Source of the DNA: Candidatus Cloacimonadota bacterium
GTDB taxonomy: Bacteria > Hydrothermota > E44-bin80
Direction of reading: 5' to 3'
NCBI GenBank assembly: GCA_004375785.1
Contig: SOKM01000298.1
Span: 1 to 14,739 of the forward strand
DNA length: 14,739 nucleotides
This document shows, in pieces, positions 1 through 5,788 of this stretch. How positions within the stretch are numbered: the stretch's first letter is position 1; each line of letters begins with the position of its first letter. The translations under genes and the position numbers were made by a program. The notes under the pieces are model-generated. The model did no database searches. It was not told the DNA's origin and was given only the letters and a program-made list of their open reading frames with translations.

Positions 1-84
1 CCAGTTCCTCTTTATGCCGGTGGGTGGAGTGACTATAGAATTTTAGCTAAATCTGAGAAAATCACGGGGTCAAGCTGGAAATAG
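1..84 (+). CDS. 3' end of an unidentified ORF (partial, enters from the left)
   Basis: Frame 1 is open from the first base to a TAG at 82-84. It gives 27 codons, including the segment LYAGGWSDYRILAKSEKI near the middle and ending in SSWK. The stretch is too short to assign a family. It has no obvious membrane character and carries several charged and aromatic residues. The other two + frames hit stops by about base 45, so this is the only one that could be a gene end. A chance open frame of this length cannot be excluded. The next gene to the right is on the opposite strand, so the two would converge. Confidence 0.35.
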   Translation, partial: PVPLYAGGWSDYRILAKSEKITGSSWK

Positions 85-93
85 AATTTAGGG

Positions 94-122
94 TTGACAG
101 GTTGGAAAGAGTGCAATATAGA
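94..122 (+). promoter_or_regulatory. Promoter-like motif with no recognisable gene behind it
   Basis: TTGACA (94-99) is separated by exactly 17 bp from TATAGA (117-122), close to the sigma70 consensus. The predicted start near 129 leads into about 170 bp without a convincing ORF and then runs antisense into the radical SAM gene. It could drive a small or antisense RNA, or be a relic. I see nothing else convincing in 85-299 apart from the hairpin repeat listed next. Confidence 0.25.
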
Positions 123-203
123 ATATTATCACACTGAGTATAAACGAAAGGGGATTGCATCATATCTTTATAGAACTCCAAAGATTGTATGCTATTTAGT
201 GCG

Positions 204-230
204 GTAGCACCGAAGCGAAGTGGAGAGTGC
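204..230 (+). repeat. REP-like hairpin with a GTAGC head
   Basis: GTAGCACCG begins at 204, and GCAC (207-210) can pair with GTGC (227-230) around a 16-nt loop. The head matches GTAGCGCCG, read on the minus strand from 1910 and from 2029, at 8 of 9 bases. REP elements that go with RAYT transposases start with a GTAG or GGAG tetranucleotide followed by a hairpin. The stem here is short, so this is a weak member if it belongs at all. Confidence 0.3.
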
Positions 231-299
231 CAGAGCCCGCAAGTAATTATATATTTAACTCCTTGGTTTTGATCCTTATGTTTATGGATTGCAATATAT

Positions 300-1262
300 T
301 TATTGATATACGTGAGCAGGTACTAGGATTTCGGGGTAAAATGGGCGTAGAAATCTTCGCACAGAGAAGCAAAGATGACATCTACCTGCATATCCGTTTA
401 GAGGTTTGTACCCCTTTTCTATCGCAAGCTCCAAAAGACCTACAGGTTCCTTATCGCCAATCCTACACAATATTGGATGCTTTTTATATTCATATCCTCT
501 TATAATTTCAGATATAGATGTCTTTCTGGTATTACCTATTGCAATCCCACAACAAATCCAAACCCATCCGTTAGGGTCTATCTCAATATATGTTGGGTTC
601 CTAATATCATCACGCTTACATTTAACTGATGTTAACTCAATCATTGGGAGGTATTTTGCCAGAGTATCTGCTGCTCGACCTGCCACCATCAGCGGTCTAA
701 CATCTATTTCATCAACATCAAATTCTTGTTCGAGCTCTTTTATGAGACGCTTAGTTTGTTGATTATAATGATTGTTTGCCTCTGTATCTCCAAAAGATTT
801 CCCATTGATCTTAATCCACTCTATACCAACTTCTTTAGCCGCTCGTATTGTACCCTTCACTGCATCAATTGGCACGAACTCTTGATGAAACGCATCGACA
901 CTTATAACGAAACTATTTAATCCTGCCTCTTTTAATCCTTTAGCATATTTTTTAGCAACCGAATCATTCTTGCCCCAAAAACCATTTGTTATTATCCCTA
1001 TCGTCTCCCAATTAGGGATTTCTAACTTTTTTACTTCCTGGATGAGACTAACCAATAACTCAAAATATAACAGAGGTTCCCCTCCGAAAAAATAGATTGA
1101 GTCAATTGAATGAATGGATTTCAGGTTTCTTAGGTCTCTTTTCACATCTTTCAAACTTATCAAATTATCTTGATATGGTGATGCTCGATAGAGACAATGC
1201 TTGCATTCGGAGGTACATTTGTATGTCATCAAAAATGTGAGACATTTTAGATTTATCTTCAT
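300..1262 (-). CDS. Radical SAM protein with extra C-terminal cysteines (SPASM/twitch-like)
   Basis: A 320-residue protein of the radical SAM superfamily. These enzymes cleave S-adenosylmethionine with a [4Fe-4S] cluster to start radical chemistry. The cluster motif CxxxCxxC is at Cys16, Cys20 and Cys23, and the SAM-contacting GGEP is at 60-63. The C-terminal third has further cysteines (215, 237, 238, 266, 295, 298), including CxxC in RCHLC at 295-298. This is the pattern of an auxiliary Fe-S domain, as in peptide- or protein-modifying members. There is no signal peptide or membrane segment, so it should be cytosolic. The ATG at 1262 is preceded by AGGAG (1274-1278), 11 nt away. The gene stands alone: no candidate precursor peptide or partner enzyme lies in the flanking few hundred bases. 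Its substrate cannot be told from sequence. Confidence 0.85.
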   Translation of the reverse strand: MKINLKCLTFLMTYKCTSECKHCLYRASPYQDNLISLKDVKRDLRNLKSIHSIDSIYFFGGEPLLYFELLVSLIQEVKKLEIPNWETIGIITNGFWGKNDSVAKKYAKGLKEAGLNSFVISVDAFHQEFVPIDAVKGTIRAAKEVGIEWIKINGKSFGDTEANNHYNQQTKRLIKELEQEFDVDEIDVRPLMVAGRAADTLAKYLPMIELTSVKCKRDDIRNPTYIEIDPNGWVWICCGIAIGNTRKTSISEIIRGYEYKKHPILCRIGDKEPVGLLELAIEKGYKPLNGYAGRCHLCFSVRRFLRPFYPEILVPAHVYQ

Positions 1263-1300
1263 AGGATAGCGATCTCCTGTTAATAAACAACGCTATACCT

Positions 1301-1329
1301 ATTCTAATTCAATTTACAGAGTCTGTCAA
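1301..1329 (-). promoter_or_regulatory. Promoter of the radical SAM gene
   Basis: On the minus strand TTGACA (1329-1324) lies 17 bp from TAGAAT (1306-1301). The predicted start near 1294 gives a leader of about 31 nt that contains the ribosome binding site. It stands back to back with the tRNA promoter; the two -35 boxes are 17 bp apart. Confidence 0.6.
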
Positions 1330-1346
1330 GTTTTTTTGAAGATATA

Positions 1347-1375
1347 TTGACAAGTGAGATTTTTTGTGGTATATT
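1347..1375 (+). promoter_or_regulatory. Promoter of the tRNA cluster
   Basis: TTGACA (1347-1352), a 17-bp spacer and TATATT (1370-1375) make a near-consensus sigma70 promoter. The predicted start (about 1382) falls at the foot of the perfect inverted repeat that precedes tRNA-Thr. Confidence 0.65.
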
Positions 1376-1383
1376 TGACTGTG

Positions 1384-1419
1384 TTATTGATGTGCAAAAT
1401 CTACTTTGCACATCAATAA
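1384..1419 (+). repeat. Perfect 15-bp inverted repeat in the tRNA leader
   Basis: Arms 1384-1398 and 1405-1419 are exact reverse complements, separated by the 6-nt loop ATCTAC (1399-1404). The repeat ends one base before the first base of tRNA-Thr. No T-run follows, so it is not a standard terminator. Given the promoter position, the leader of the tRNA transcript would be almost entirely this hairpin. Possible roles are 5' processing, protection from nucleases, or a protein-binding operator. Confidence 0.75.
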
Positions 1420-1420
1420 T

Positions 1421-1492
1421 GCCACCGTAGCTCAGAGGTAGAGCAGGGGTTTTGTAAACCTCTGGTCGGGGGTTCGATTCCCTCCGGTGGCT
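1421..1492 (+). tRNA. tRNA-Thr (anticodon TGT)
   Basis: The cloverleaf is complete. The acceptor stem GCCACCG (1421-1427) pairs with CGGTGGC (1485-1491), the D-stem GCTC with GAGC, and the anticodon loop TTTGTAA at 1451-1457 has TGT at 1453-1455. The T-arm is GGGGG-TTCGATT-CCCTC. The discriminator is T1492. The 3' CCA is not encoded. It is the first gene of a three-tRNA transcript. Confidence 0.95.
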
Positions 1493-1505
1493 TCAACTGA
1501 ATTCA

Positions 1506-1575
1506 TTTTAAATTGCAAAATTAGCAATTAGCATTTTAAAATGATAATTTTGCATTGATAAATTTGCAATGAATA
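1506..1575. repeat. Degenerate heptamer array filling the Thr-Tyr tRNA spacer
   Basis: The spacer reads as about ten 7-bp units, related to ATTAGCA / ATTTGCA and TTTTAAA / ATGATAA. Clear units are ATTAGCA at 1520-1526 and again at 1527-1533, TTTTGCA at 1548-1554 and ATTTGCA at 1562-1568. The array also contains a 10-bp inverted repeat (TGCAAAATTA 1514-1523 with TAATTTTGCA 1545-1554) around a 12-bp palindrome at 1532-1543. It could fold between the two tRNAs and guide processing. Confidence 0.5.
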
Positions 1576-1577
1576 AT

Positions 1578-1659
1578 GGAGAGGTACCCGAGTGGCCAAA
1601 GGGGGCAGACTGTAAATCTGTTGGCGCAGCCTACGGAGGTTCAAATCCTCCCCTCTCCA
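1578..1659 (+). tRNA. tRNA-Tyr (anticodon GTA)
   Basis: A class II tRNA of 82 nt with a long variable arm. Acceptor GGAGAGG (1578-1584) pairs with CCTCTCC (1652-1658). The anticodon loop CTGTAAA (1610-1616) has GTA at 1612-1614. The T-arm is GGAGG-TTCAAAT-CCTCC and the discriminator is A1659. CCA is not encoded. Only 6 nt separate it from tRNA-Gly, so the two must be cut from one precursor. Confidence 0.95.
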
Positions 1660-1665
1660 CTTCTT

Positions 1666-1738
1666 GCGGGAGTGGCTCAGCTGGTAGAGCATCGGCCTTC
1701 CAAGCCGTGTGTCGCGGGTTCGAACCCCGTCTCCCGCT
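1666..1738 (+). tRNA. tRNA-Gly (anticodon TCC)
   Basis: Acceptor GCGGGAG (1666-1672) pairs with CTCCCGC (1731-1737). The anticodon loop CTTCCAA (1697-1703) has TCC at 1699-1701. The first anticodon-stem pair is a T-T mismatch (1692/1708) and the T-stem has one G-T pair; otherwise the structure is regular. The discriminator T1738 is the first base of a run of nine T. CCA is not encoded. Confidence 0.93.
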
Positions 1739-1746
1739 TTTTTTTT
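1738..1746 (+). terminator. T9 run directly at the end of tRNA-Gly
   Basis: Nine T residues begin at the discriminator base. The tRNA T-arm and acceptor stem directly before the run could act as the hairpin of an intrinsic terminator for the tRNA transcript. No separate hairpin lies between them. A second hairpin plus T-run at 1814-1834 may be the true end. Confidence 0.35.
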
Positions 1747-1749
1747 AAT

Positions 1750-1766
1750 CCACAGAGAGCACAGAG
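1750..1766 (-). repeat. Dispersed CTCTGTG-type repeat, copy 1
   Basis: On the minus strand this is CTCTGTGCTCTCTGTGG, identical over 17 bp to the + strand copy at 14113-14129. Both copies sit beside an A/T-homopolymer stretch. A looser relative with two TCTGTG words occurs at 5755-5771. Confidence 0.6.
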
Positions 1767-1774
1767 ATTCATAT

Positions 1775-1809
1775 TTAGTCATTTGTAATTAGTCAATCGT
1801 CATTTGTAA
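1775..1809. repeat. Heptamer array, five units
   Basis: Five consecutive 7-bp units: TTAGTCA twice (1775-1781, 1789-1795), TTTGTAA twice (1782-1788, 1803-1809) and ATCGTCA once (1796-1802). The consensus is roughly TTNGTNA. A further pair, TTTACTG ATTACTG, lies shortly downstream around 1838-1852. Confidence 0.55.
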
Positions 1810-1813
1810 AAGC

Positions 1814-1834
1814 GTTCCGAAGGGACAGTTTTTT
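1814..1834 (+). terminator. Hairpin plus T6, possible terminator of the tRNA cluster
   Basis: GTTCC (1814-1818) pairs with GGGAC (1822-1826), one pair being T-G, around the loop GAA. AG and then six T (1829-1834) follow. The stem is short but G+C-rich compared with its surroundings. No other gene lies between it and tRNA-Gly. Confidence 0.4.
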
Positions 1835-1875
1835 CTCTGTTTACTGATTACTGCCTTTTCCGCCACCCTTTAAGG

Positions 1876-1910
1876 CCTCTTTTTAGAGGGGAATACTACC
1901 CCGGCGCTAC
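1876..1910 (-). repeat. REP-like element A (GTAGCGCCG head)
   Basis: On the minus strand GTAGCGCCG (1910-1902) leads into GGGG/CCCC (paired at 1899-1902 and 1888-1891, 7-nt loop). A second small hairpin follows, CCTCT-TTTT-AGAGG at 1876-1889 on the + strand. The head and GGGG match element B at 2018-2029 over 12 bp in the same orientation. Confidence 0.45.
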
Positions 1911-1936
1911 ACAATGACAAACCATATAAAGCAAAA

Positions 1937-1976
1937 GGGCAGACGCCCCATTAGATAAGTTCCATATCTAACGGGG
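1937..1976. repeat. Compound hairpin between the two REP-like elements
   Basis: GGGC-AGAC-GCCC (1937-1948) overlaps a larger stem in which 1946-1957 pairs with 1965-1976 (12 positions, one A-C mismatch, loop of 7). The two stems share CCC and so are mutually exclusive. The mix of G+C-rich feet and hairpins resembles a mosaic of REP units. Confidence 0.45.
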
Positions 1977-2005
1977 TAAACATGGGTCCCTCCCCTATAT
2001 AATTT

Positions 2006-2029
2006 GCCGGGGACAAGCCCCGGCGCTAC
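2006..2029 (-). repeat. REP-like element B (GTAGCGCCG head)
   Basis: On the minus strand GTAG is followed directly by a perfect hairpin: GCCGGGG (2006-2012) and CCCCGGC (2018-2024) pair around ACAAG. Head-plus-foot order fits REP elements of the RAYT type. No RAYT transposase gene is in the window. Confidence 0.5.
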
Positions 2030-2050
2030 GAAAATTAAGTGATTTTATGC

Positions 2051-2079
2051 TTGATTTTTTCCTTGATATGGTGTAAAAT
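2051..2079 (+). promoter_or_regulatory. Likely gyrA promoter
   Basis: TTGATT (2051-2056), a 17-bp spacer and TAAAAT (2074-2079). The predicted start near 2086 gives a leader of about 49 nt that ends in the gyrA ribosome binding site. The rest of the 396-bp gap 1739-2134 holds only the repeats and hairpins listed separately. Confidence 0.5.
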
Positions 2080-2134
2080 ATAAAGATAATTGTTAATGAT
2101 GAATAGAGTTAATATATTTTAAGAAGAGGAGAAT

Positions 2135-4555
2135 ATGAAAGCCGGTAGAATTCTTTCAATAAATATAGAGGATGAAGTAAAGAGTTCTTACATAGATTAT
2201 GCAATGAGTGTTATTGTAAGCAGGGCACTTCCTGATATTAGAGACGGTTTGAAACCTGTCCATCGAAGGATTCTTTTCGCTATGAAAGAACTCGGGCTTC
2301 TCCATTCAAAACCTTTCAAAAAATGTGCTACAGTGGTAGGTGATGTGCTCGGGAAGTATCATCCTCACGGTGATACTGCTGTTTATGATTCTCTTGTGAG
2401 AATGGTTCAGGATTTTTCCTTGAGGTATCCATTGATAAATGGACAGGGAAATTTTGGCTCTGTTGATGGAGATGCAGCAGCGGCATACAGATATACCGAA
2501 GCAAGGTTATCGTTAATTGCGGAGGAGATGCTTGCGGAGATTGATAAAGGAACAGTTGATTTTACCCCGAACTTCGATGATAGATTGAAGGAACCTGTTG
2601 TTTTACCATCCAGGTTTCCAAACCTTCTCGTAAATGGCTCTTCAGGCATTGCGGTTGGAATGGCAACAAACATTCCTCCTCATAACCTTGGGGAGGTCAT
2701 TGATGCCCTCAAAGCTCTCATTGATGAACCTGATATTGAATTAAAAGAAATAATGAAATATATTAAGGGACCTGACTTCCCCACAGGAGGCATAATATTA
2801 GGGAAGAGTGGGATATGGGAAGCATACACAACAGGTACGGGCAAGATGACAGTTCAGGGAAAGACACATTTTGAAACATTGAAAAATGGAAAAGAACTTA
2901 TTATAATTACAGAAATTCCTTACCAGTTGAATAAACTTACACTGATTCAAAATATCGTTGAGCGTGCAAAGGCAAAGAAGATAACAGGAATTCATGATTT
3001 AAGGGATGAATCTGACAGAAGCGGGATGAGAATTGTAATTGAGCTGAAAAGAGATGCACAGAAGGAGATTACGGTGAATCAGCTTGTGAAACATACCAAG
3101 TTAAAGCAGACTTTTGGAGCAATCTTCCTTTCACTCTGTAATGGGATTCCAAAGGTTCTTCCACTCAAGGAATTTTTGCAGCATTATATAGACCATAGAA
3201 AGATTGTTGTTGAGAGAAGGACGAGATTCGAGTTAGAAAAAGCAGAAGCAAGAGCGCATATTCTGGAGGGATTTAAGAAAGCCCTTGAACACATAGATGA
3301 GATTATTACGATTATTAAGAAATCAAAGGATACGGGAGAGGCAAAAAAGAAATTAATCGAAAGATTCGATTTTTCAGAGATTCAGGCGCAGGCAATTTTA
3401 GATATGAAACTTGCACGTTTAACAGGTCTTGAACGAAAAAAGATAGAAGAAGAATATCTCGAACTGATTAAAAAGATAAGCAGGTTTAAAACTATCCTTT
3501 CTTCTCCTCGAGAAATCTCTATTATTGTTAAGGAAGAATTGGATAATATCAAGAAAAGGTTTAATGATGAAAGGCGAACAGAAATTATTGAGTCTGAAGA
3601 AGAAGAGATAGAGCTTGAAGACCTTATAGCCGAAGAGGATGTTGTTGTAACTGTTACGCGGACCGGTTATATAAAACGTTTGTCTCTATCAAACTATAAA
3701 AAACAGGGTCGTGGAGGTAAGGGCATTATCGGTGTTACAACAAGAGAGACTGACATTGTTGAACATATCTTTGTTTCGTCTACCCACAACTATCTACTCA
3801 TTTTCACAAATAAGGGGAGGGTATACTGGTTGAAGGTTTATGCAATCCCCGAGGGAGGTAGGACAGCAAAAGGTCGTGCAATTGCTAATCTTGTCTCCAT
3901 GCTTAAGGATGAGATGATTTCTGCTATCCTGCCCGTTAAGGATTTCAATGAACCACTCTATATTTTTATTGTAACAAAGAAAGGGATTGTGAAGAGGGTG
4001 GACCTCAAGGCATTTTCAAACCCGAGAAAAGGCGGTATCATTGCATCAACACTCTTAGAAGACGACTATATTGTAGATGTTAAACTAACAAAGGGGGACG
4101 AGGAGATATTGATTGTTACCTCAAAAGGTATGGGAATTCGTTTTAAGGAAAAAGAGATAAGGGTTATGGGAAGAAATGCACGGGGAGTAAAGGGTATAAG
4201 ACTTGTTGGAAGTAACTGGGTTGTTGGCGTTGAGGTGGCAAGAAGGGAAGCTGCTCTTCTTTGCGCCTCAGAGAGGGGGTTTGGCAAAAGAACCCGCATC
4301 TCTGAATTTAGAAACATTCATCGAGGTGGCAAAGGTGTCATCGCTATGAAAATAACTGAAAAAACAGGGAGGTTGATAGGTGCTATGGAGGTTACAGAGG
4401 ATGATGAACTGCTCCTCATTACAGGAAGCGGACAGATAATAAGGATTGCAGTGAATTCTGTCTCAAGGGTAGGAAGAAATACTATGGGTGTAAAATTGAT
4501 CAACCTTGGCCCCGAGGACAGATTGGTAGATATAACACTCGACAGAGAGAGTTGA
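2135..4555 (+). CDS. gyrA: DNA gyrase subunit A
   Basis: An 806-residue type IIA topoisomerase subunit that cuts and rejoins DNA so that, with GyrB, negative supercoils are introduced using ATP. The N-terminal breakage-reunion domain has the catalytic Tyr120 in AAYRYTEARL. The quinolone-resistance region HPHGDTAVYD has Thr81 and Asp85 at the positions of E. coli Ser83 and Asp87. A coiled-coil tower domain covers about 360-480. The C-terminal beta-pinwheel begins near 500 and carries the GyrA box QGRGGKG at 524-530, which separates gyrase from ParC/topoisomerase IV. The length is usual for the family. The start codon ATG 2135 follows AGGAG (2127-2131) at a short 3-nt spacing. gyrB is not in the window. 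The gene is followed directly by a cluster of DnaA-box-like sites. Confidence 0.97.
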   Translation: MKAGRILSINIEDEVKSSYIDYAMSVIVSRALPDIRDGLKPVHRRILFAMKELGLLHSKPFKKCATVVGDVLGKYHPHGDTAVYDSLVRMVQDFSLRYPLINGQGNFGSVDGDAAAAYRYTEARLSLIAEEMLAEIDKGTVDFTPNFDDRLKEPVVLPSRFPNLLVNGSSGIAVGMATNIPPHNLGEVIDALKALIDEPDIELKEIMKYIKGPDFPTGGIILGKSGIWEAYTTGTGKMTVQGKTHFETLKNGKELIIITEIPYQLNKLTLIQNIVERAKAKKITGIHDLRDESDRSGMRIVIELKRDAQKEITVNQLVKHTKLKQTFGAIFLSLCNGIPKVLPLKEFLQHYIDHRKIVVERRTRFELEKAEARAHILEGFKKALEHIDEIITIIKKSKDTGEAKKKLIERFDFSEIQAQAILDMKLARLTGLERKKIEEEYLELIKKISRFKTILSSPREISIIVKEELDNIKKRFNDERRTEIIESEEEEIELEDLIAEEDVVVTVTRTGYIKRLSLSNYKKQGRGGKGIIGVTTRETDIVEHIFVSSTHNYLLIFTNKGRVYWLKVYAIPEGGRTAKGRAIANLVSMLKDEMISAILPVKDFNEPLYIFIVTKKGIVKRVDLKAFSNPRKGGIIASTLLEDDYIVDVKLTKGDEEILIVTSKGMGIRFKEKEIRVMGRNARGVKGIRLVGSNWVVGVEVARREAALLCASERGFGKRTRISEFRNIHRGGKGVIAMKITEKTGRLIGAMEVTEDDELLLITGSGQIIRIAVNSVSRVGRNTMGVKLINLGPEDRLVDITLDRES

Positions 4556-4726
4556 TGTGGATATGTGGATAACTTACAATGATATATATAAATTTAAGTT
4601 CTTGCTATTTAACAACATACGAAGTTTACATAATATTTTTATCCACTCAAATTAAGTAAGTTAATAAATCTATAGACTTCGTTTTTTTTCACACTTTTTC
4701 TACAAAAGATAAGAATATGTGGAAAA
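4556..4726. other. DnaA-box cluster in an A+T-rich spacer: candidate oriC
   Basis: Directly after the gyrA stop are two head-to-tail sites: TGTGGATAT (4556-4564) and TGTGGATAA (4564-4572, the exact complement of TTATCCACA). Further sites are TTATCCACT (4639-4647), TTTTTCACA (4685-4693) and TGTGGAAAA (4718-4726, complement of TTTTCCACA). The last two and the perfect box fit TTWTNCACA. Between them is very A+T-rich DNA (about 4573-4680) that could be an unwinding element. Known bacterial origins are often next to gyrase or dnaA/dnaN genes and have this composition. No GATC clusters or clear DnaA-trio array were seen, and dnaA is not in the window. A DnaA-regulated promoter for the next gene is the main alternative. 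ACGAAGT (4619-4625) and ACTTCGT (4676-4682) form a wide inverted repeat around the third box. Confidence 0.5.
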
Positions 4727-4742
4727 CTAATAAGGAGAGCGA

Positions 4743-5738
4743 TTGAAAAGGGTTAAGGATGATGTAAAGGTCGTAGAAGAATTAAGAGAGGCAAAAGAGA
4801 GTATAGAGAAGGAAATTTCCAAGGTAATTATTGGGCAGAAAAAGGTTATTGAAGAACTTCTGACTGCGCTCATTTCTGGAGGACATTGTTTAATTATAGG
4901 TGTTCCAGGACTTGCAAAAACCCTCCTTGTCAATACCCTTTCGCAGGTTCTCTCATTAAAGTTTAACAGGATTCAGTTTACCCCTGACCTGATGCCTTCA
5001 GACATAACGGGCACGGACATACTTGAAGTAGACGTAGAAACTGAGAAGAGGTCATTCAGATTTATTAAAGGGCCTATCTTTGCAAATATTGTTCTTGCTG
5101 ATGAGATAAACAGAACTCCGCCCAAGACCCAAGCAGCTCTTCTTCAGGCTATGCAGGAATACAGTGTGACAGCTGGTGGGGTAACCTATCAACTGGAGAA
5201 ACCTTTCTTTGTGCTTGCTACACAGAACCCAATTGAACAGGAGGGAACATACCCTTTACCGGAAGCACAATTGGACAGATTTATGTTCAATCTTCTAATC
5301 GATTACCCTGAGGAGGAGGAAGAAATAGAGATTGCAAAAACGTCACCAGGGTTAGTAAGGAAAGACTTAAATAGCGTCATCGACCAGAAAAGAATACTTG
5401 AACTTCAGAAACTTGTCCGACGTGTCCCCGTAAGTGATTCCTTATTAAAATTTGCTGTGCGTCTTGTATCTATATCAAGACCGGGTGGTAAGGAAACACC
5501 CGATTTTATCAAAGAATGGGTAAGCTGGGGTGCAAGCCCGAGAGCAACTCAGTACCTCGTTCTTGCTGCAAAAACAAACTCTGTGCTTGATGGAAGATTT
5601 ACACCAGGGATTGAGGATATAAAAAAGATAGTCCATCCTGTGTTGAGGCATAGAATAATAACAAATTTTAATGCAGAAGCAGAAGGAATAACAACTGACA
5701 GGATAATTGACCTTCTTCTCGAAAACATGGGAAAGTAA
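4743..5738 (+). CDS. MoxR-family AAA+ ATPase
   Basis: A 331-residue ATPase of the MoxR group, which acts as a chaperone-like factor in maturing or activating partner complexes, usually with von Willebrand A-domain proteins. Walker A is GVPGLAKT (53-60). Walker B ends in Asp120-Glu121 (VLADEINR). Sensor 1 is Asn162 in ATQNP, the arginine-finger region is LDRF (177-180) and sensor 2 is Arg267 in GASPRA. It is soluble with no signal peptide. The start is TTG at 4743, preceded by AAGGAG (4733-4737, 5 nt spacing); no ATG fits better. The usual next genes (DUF58, vWA and TPR proteins) are missing: a membrane transporter component follows after 50 bp. The spacer upstream carries DnaA-box-like sites. 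Confidence 0.92.
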   Translation: MKRVKDDVKVVEELREAKESIEKEISKVIIGQKKVIEELLTALISGGHCLIIGVPGLAKTLLVNTLSQVLSLKFNRIQFTPDLMPSDITGTDILEVDVETEKRSFRFIKGPIFANIVLADEINRTPPKTQAALLQAMQEYSVTAGGVTYQLEKPFFVLATQNPIEQEGTYPLPEAQLDRFMFNLLIDYPEEEEEIEIAKTSPGLVRKDLNSVIDQKRILELQKLVRRVPVSDSLLKFAVRLVSISRPGGKETPDFIKEWVSWGASPRATQYLVLAAKTNSVLDGRFTPGIEDIKKIVHPVLRHRIITNFNAEAEGITTDRIIDLLLENMGK

Positions 5739-5754
5739 AAGAAAATATAATTTT

Positions 5755-5774
5755 CTGTGATAATCTGTGGATTA
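5755..5774 (+). repeat. TCTGTG-type repeat in the moxR-ecfS gap
   Basis: Two TCTGTG words 11 bp apart, the second running into GGATTA, resemble the CTCTGTG repeats at 1750 and 14113 but are not identical. The 50-bp gap otherwise holds only a weak A+T hairpin (5741-5755) and no clear terminator or promoter. Confidence 0.3.
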
Positions 5775-5788
5775 AGATTTCTTAAAGA

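Noticed and set aside
227..920. Three overlapping + strand ORFs opposite the radical SAM gene
   Set aside because: They are shadows of a gene with clear CxxxCxxC and GGEP motifs, and show no family features of their own.
1528..1782. Minus-strand ORF of 84 codons across the tRNA genes (GVRTRDTRLGRP-type protein)
   Set aside because: It is the antisense translation of the Tyr and Gly tRNAs, a well-known false protein; the tRNA cloverleaves are complete.
1576..1788. Plus-strand ORF of 70 codons containing GVAQLVEHRP
   Set aside because: Same artefact on the other strand: it reads through tRNA-Tyr and tRNA-Gly.
1506..1809. CRISPR array from the repeats near the tRNAs
   Set aside because: Units are 7 bp with no unique spacers of constant length, and there are no cas genes.
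2135..4555. Reading this gene as parC (topoisomerase IV subunit A)
   Set aside because: A GyrA box QGRGGKG at 524-530 and a full C-terminal pinwheel favour gyrase.
4682..4689. T8 run after ACTTCGT as the gyrA terminator
   Set aside because: Its complementary arm is 50 nt upstream, too far for an intrinsic terminator, and the run is part of a DnaA-box-like site.
5766..5774. TGTGGATTA as another DnaA box
   Set aside because: One mismatch from the consensus and part of the dispersed TCTGTG repeat, so it is not counted with the cluster after gyrA.
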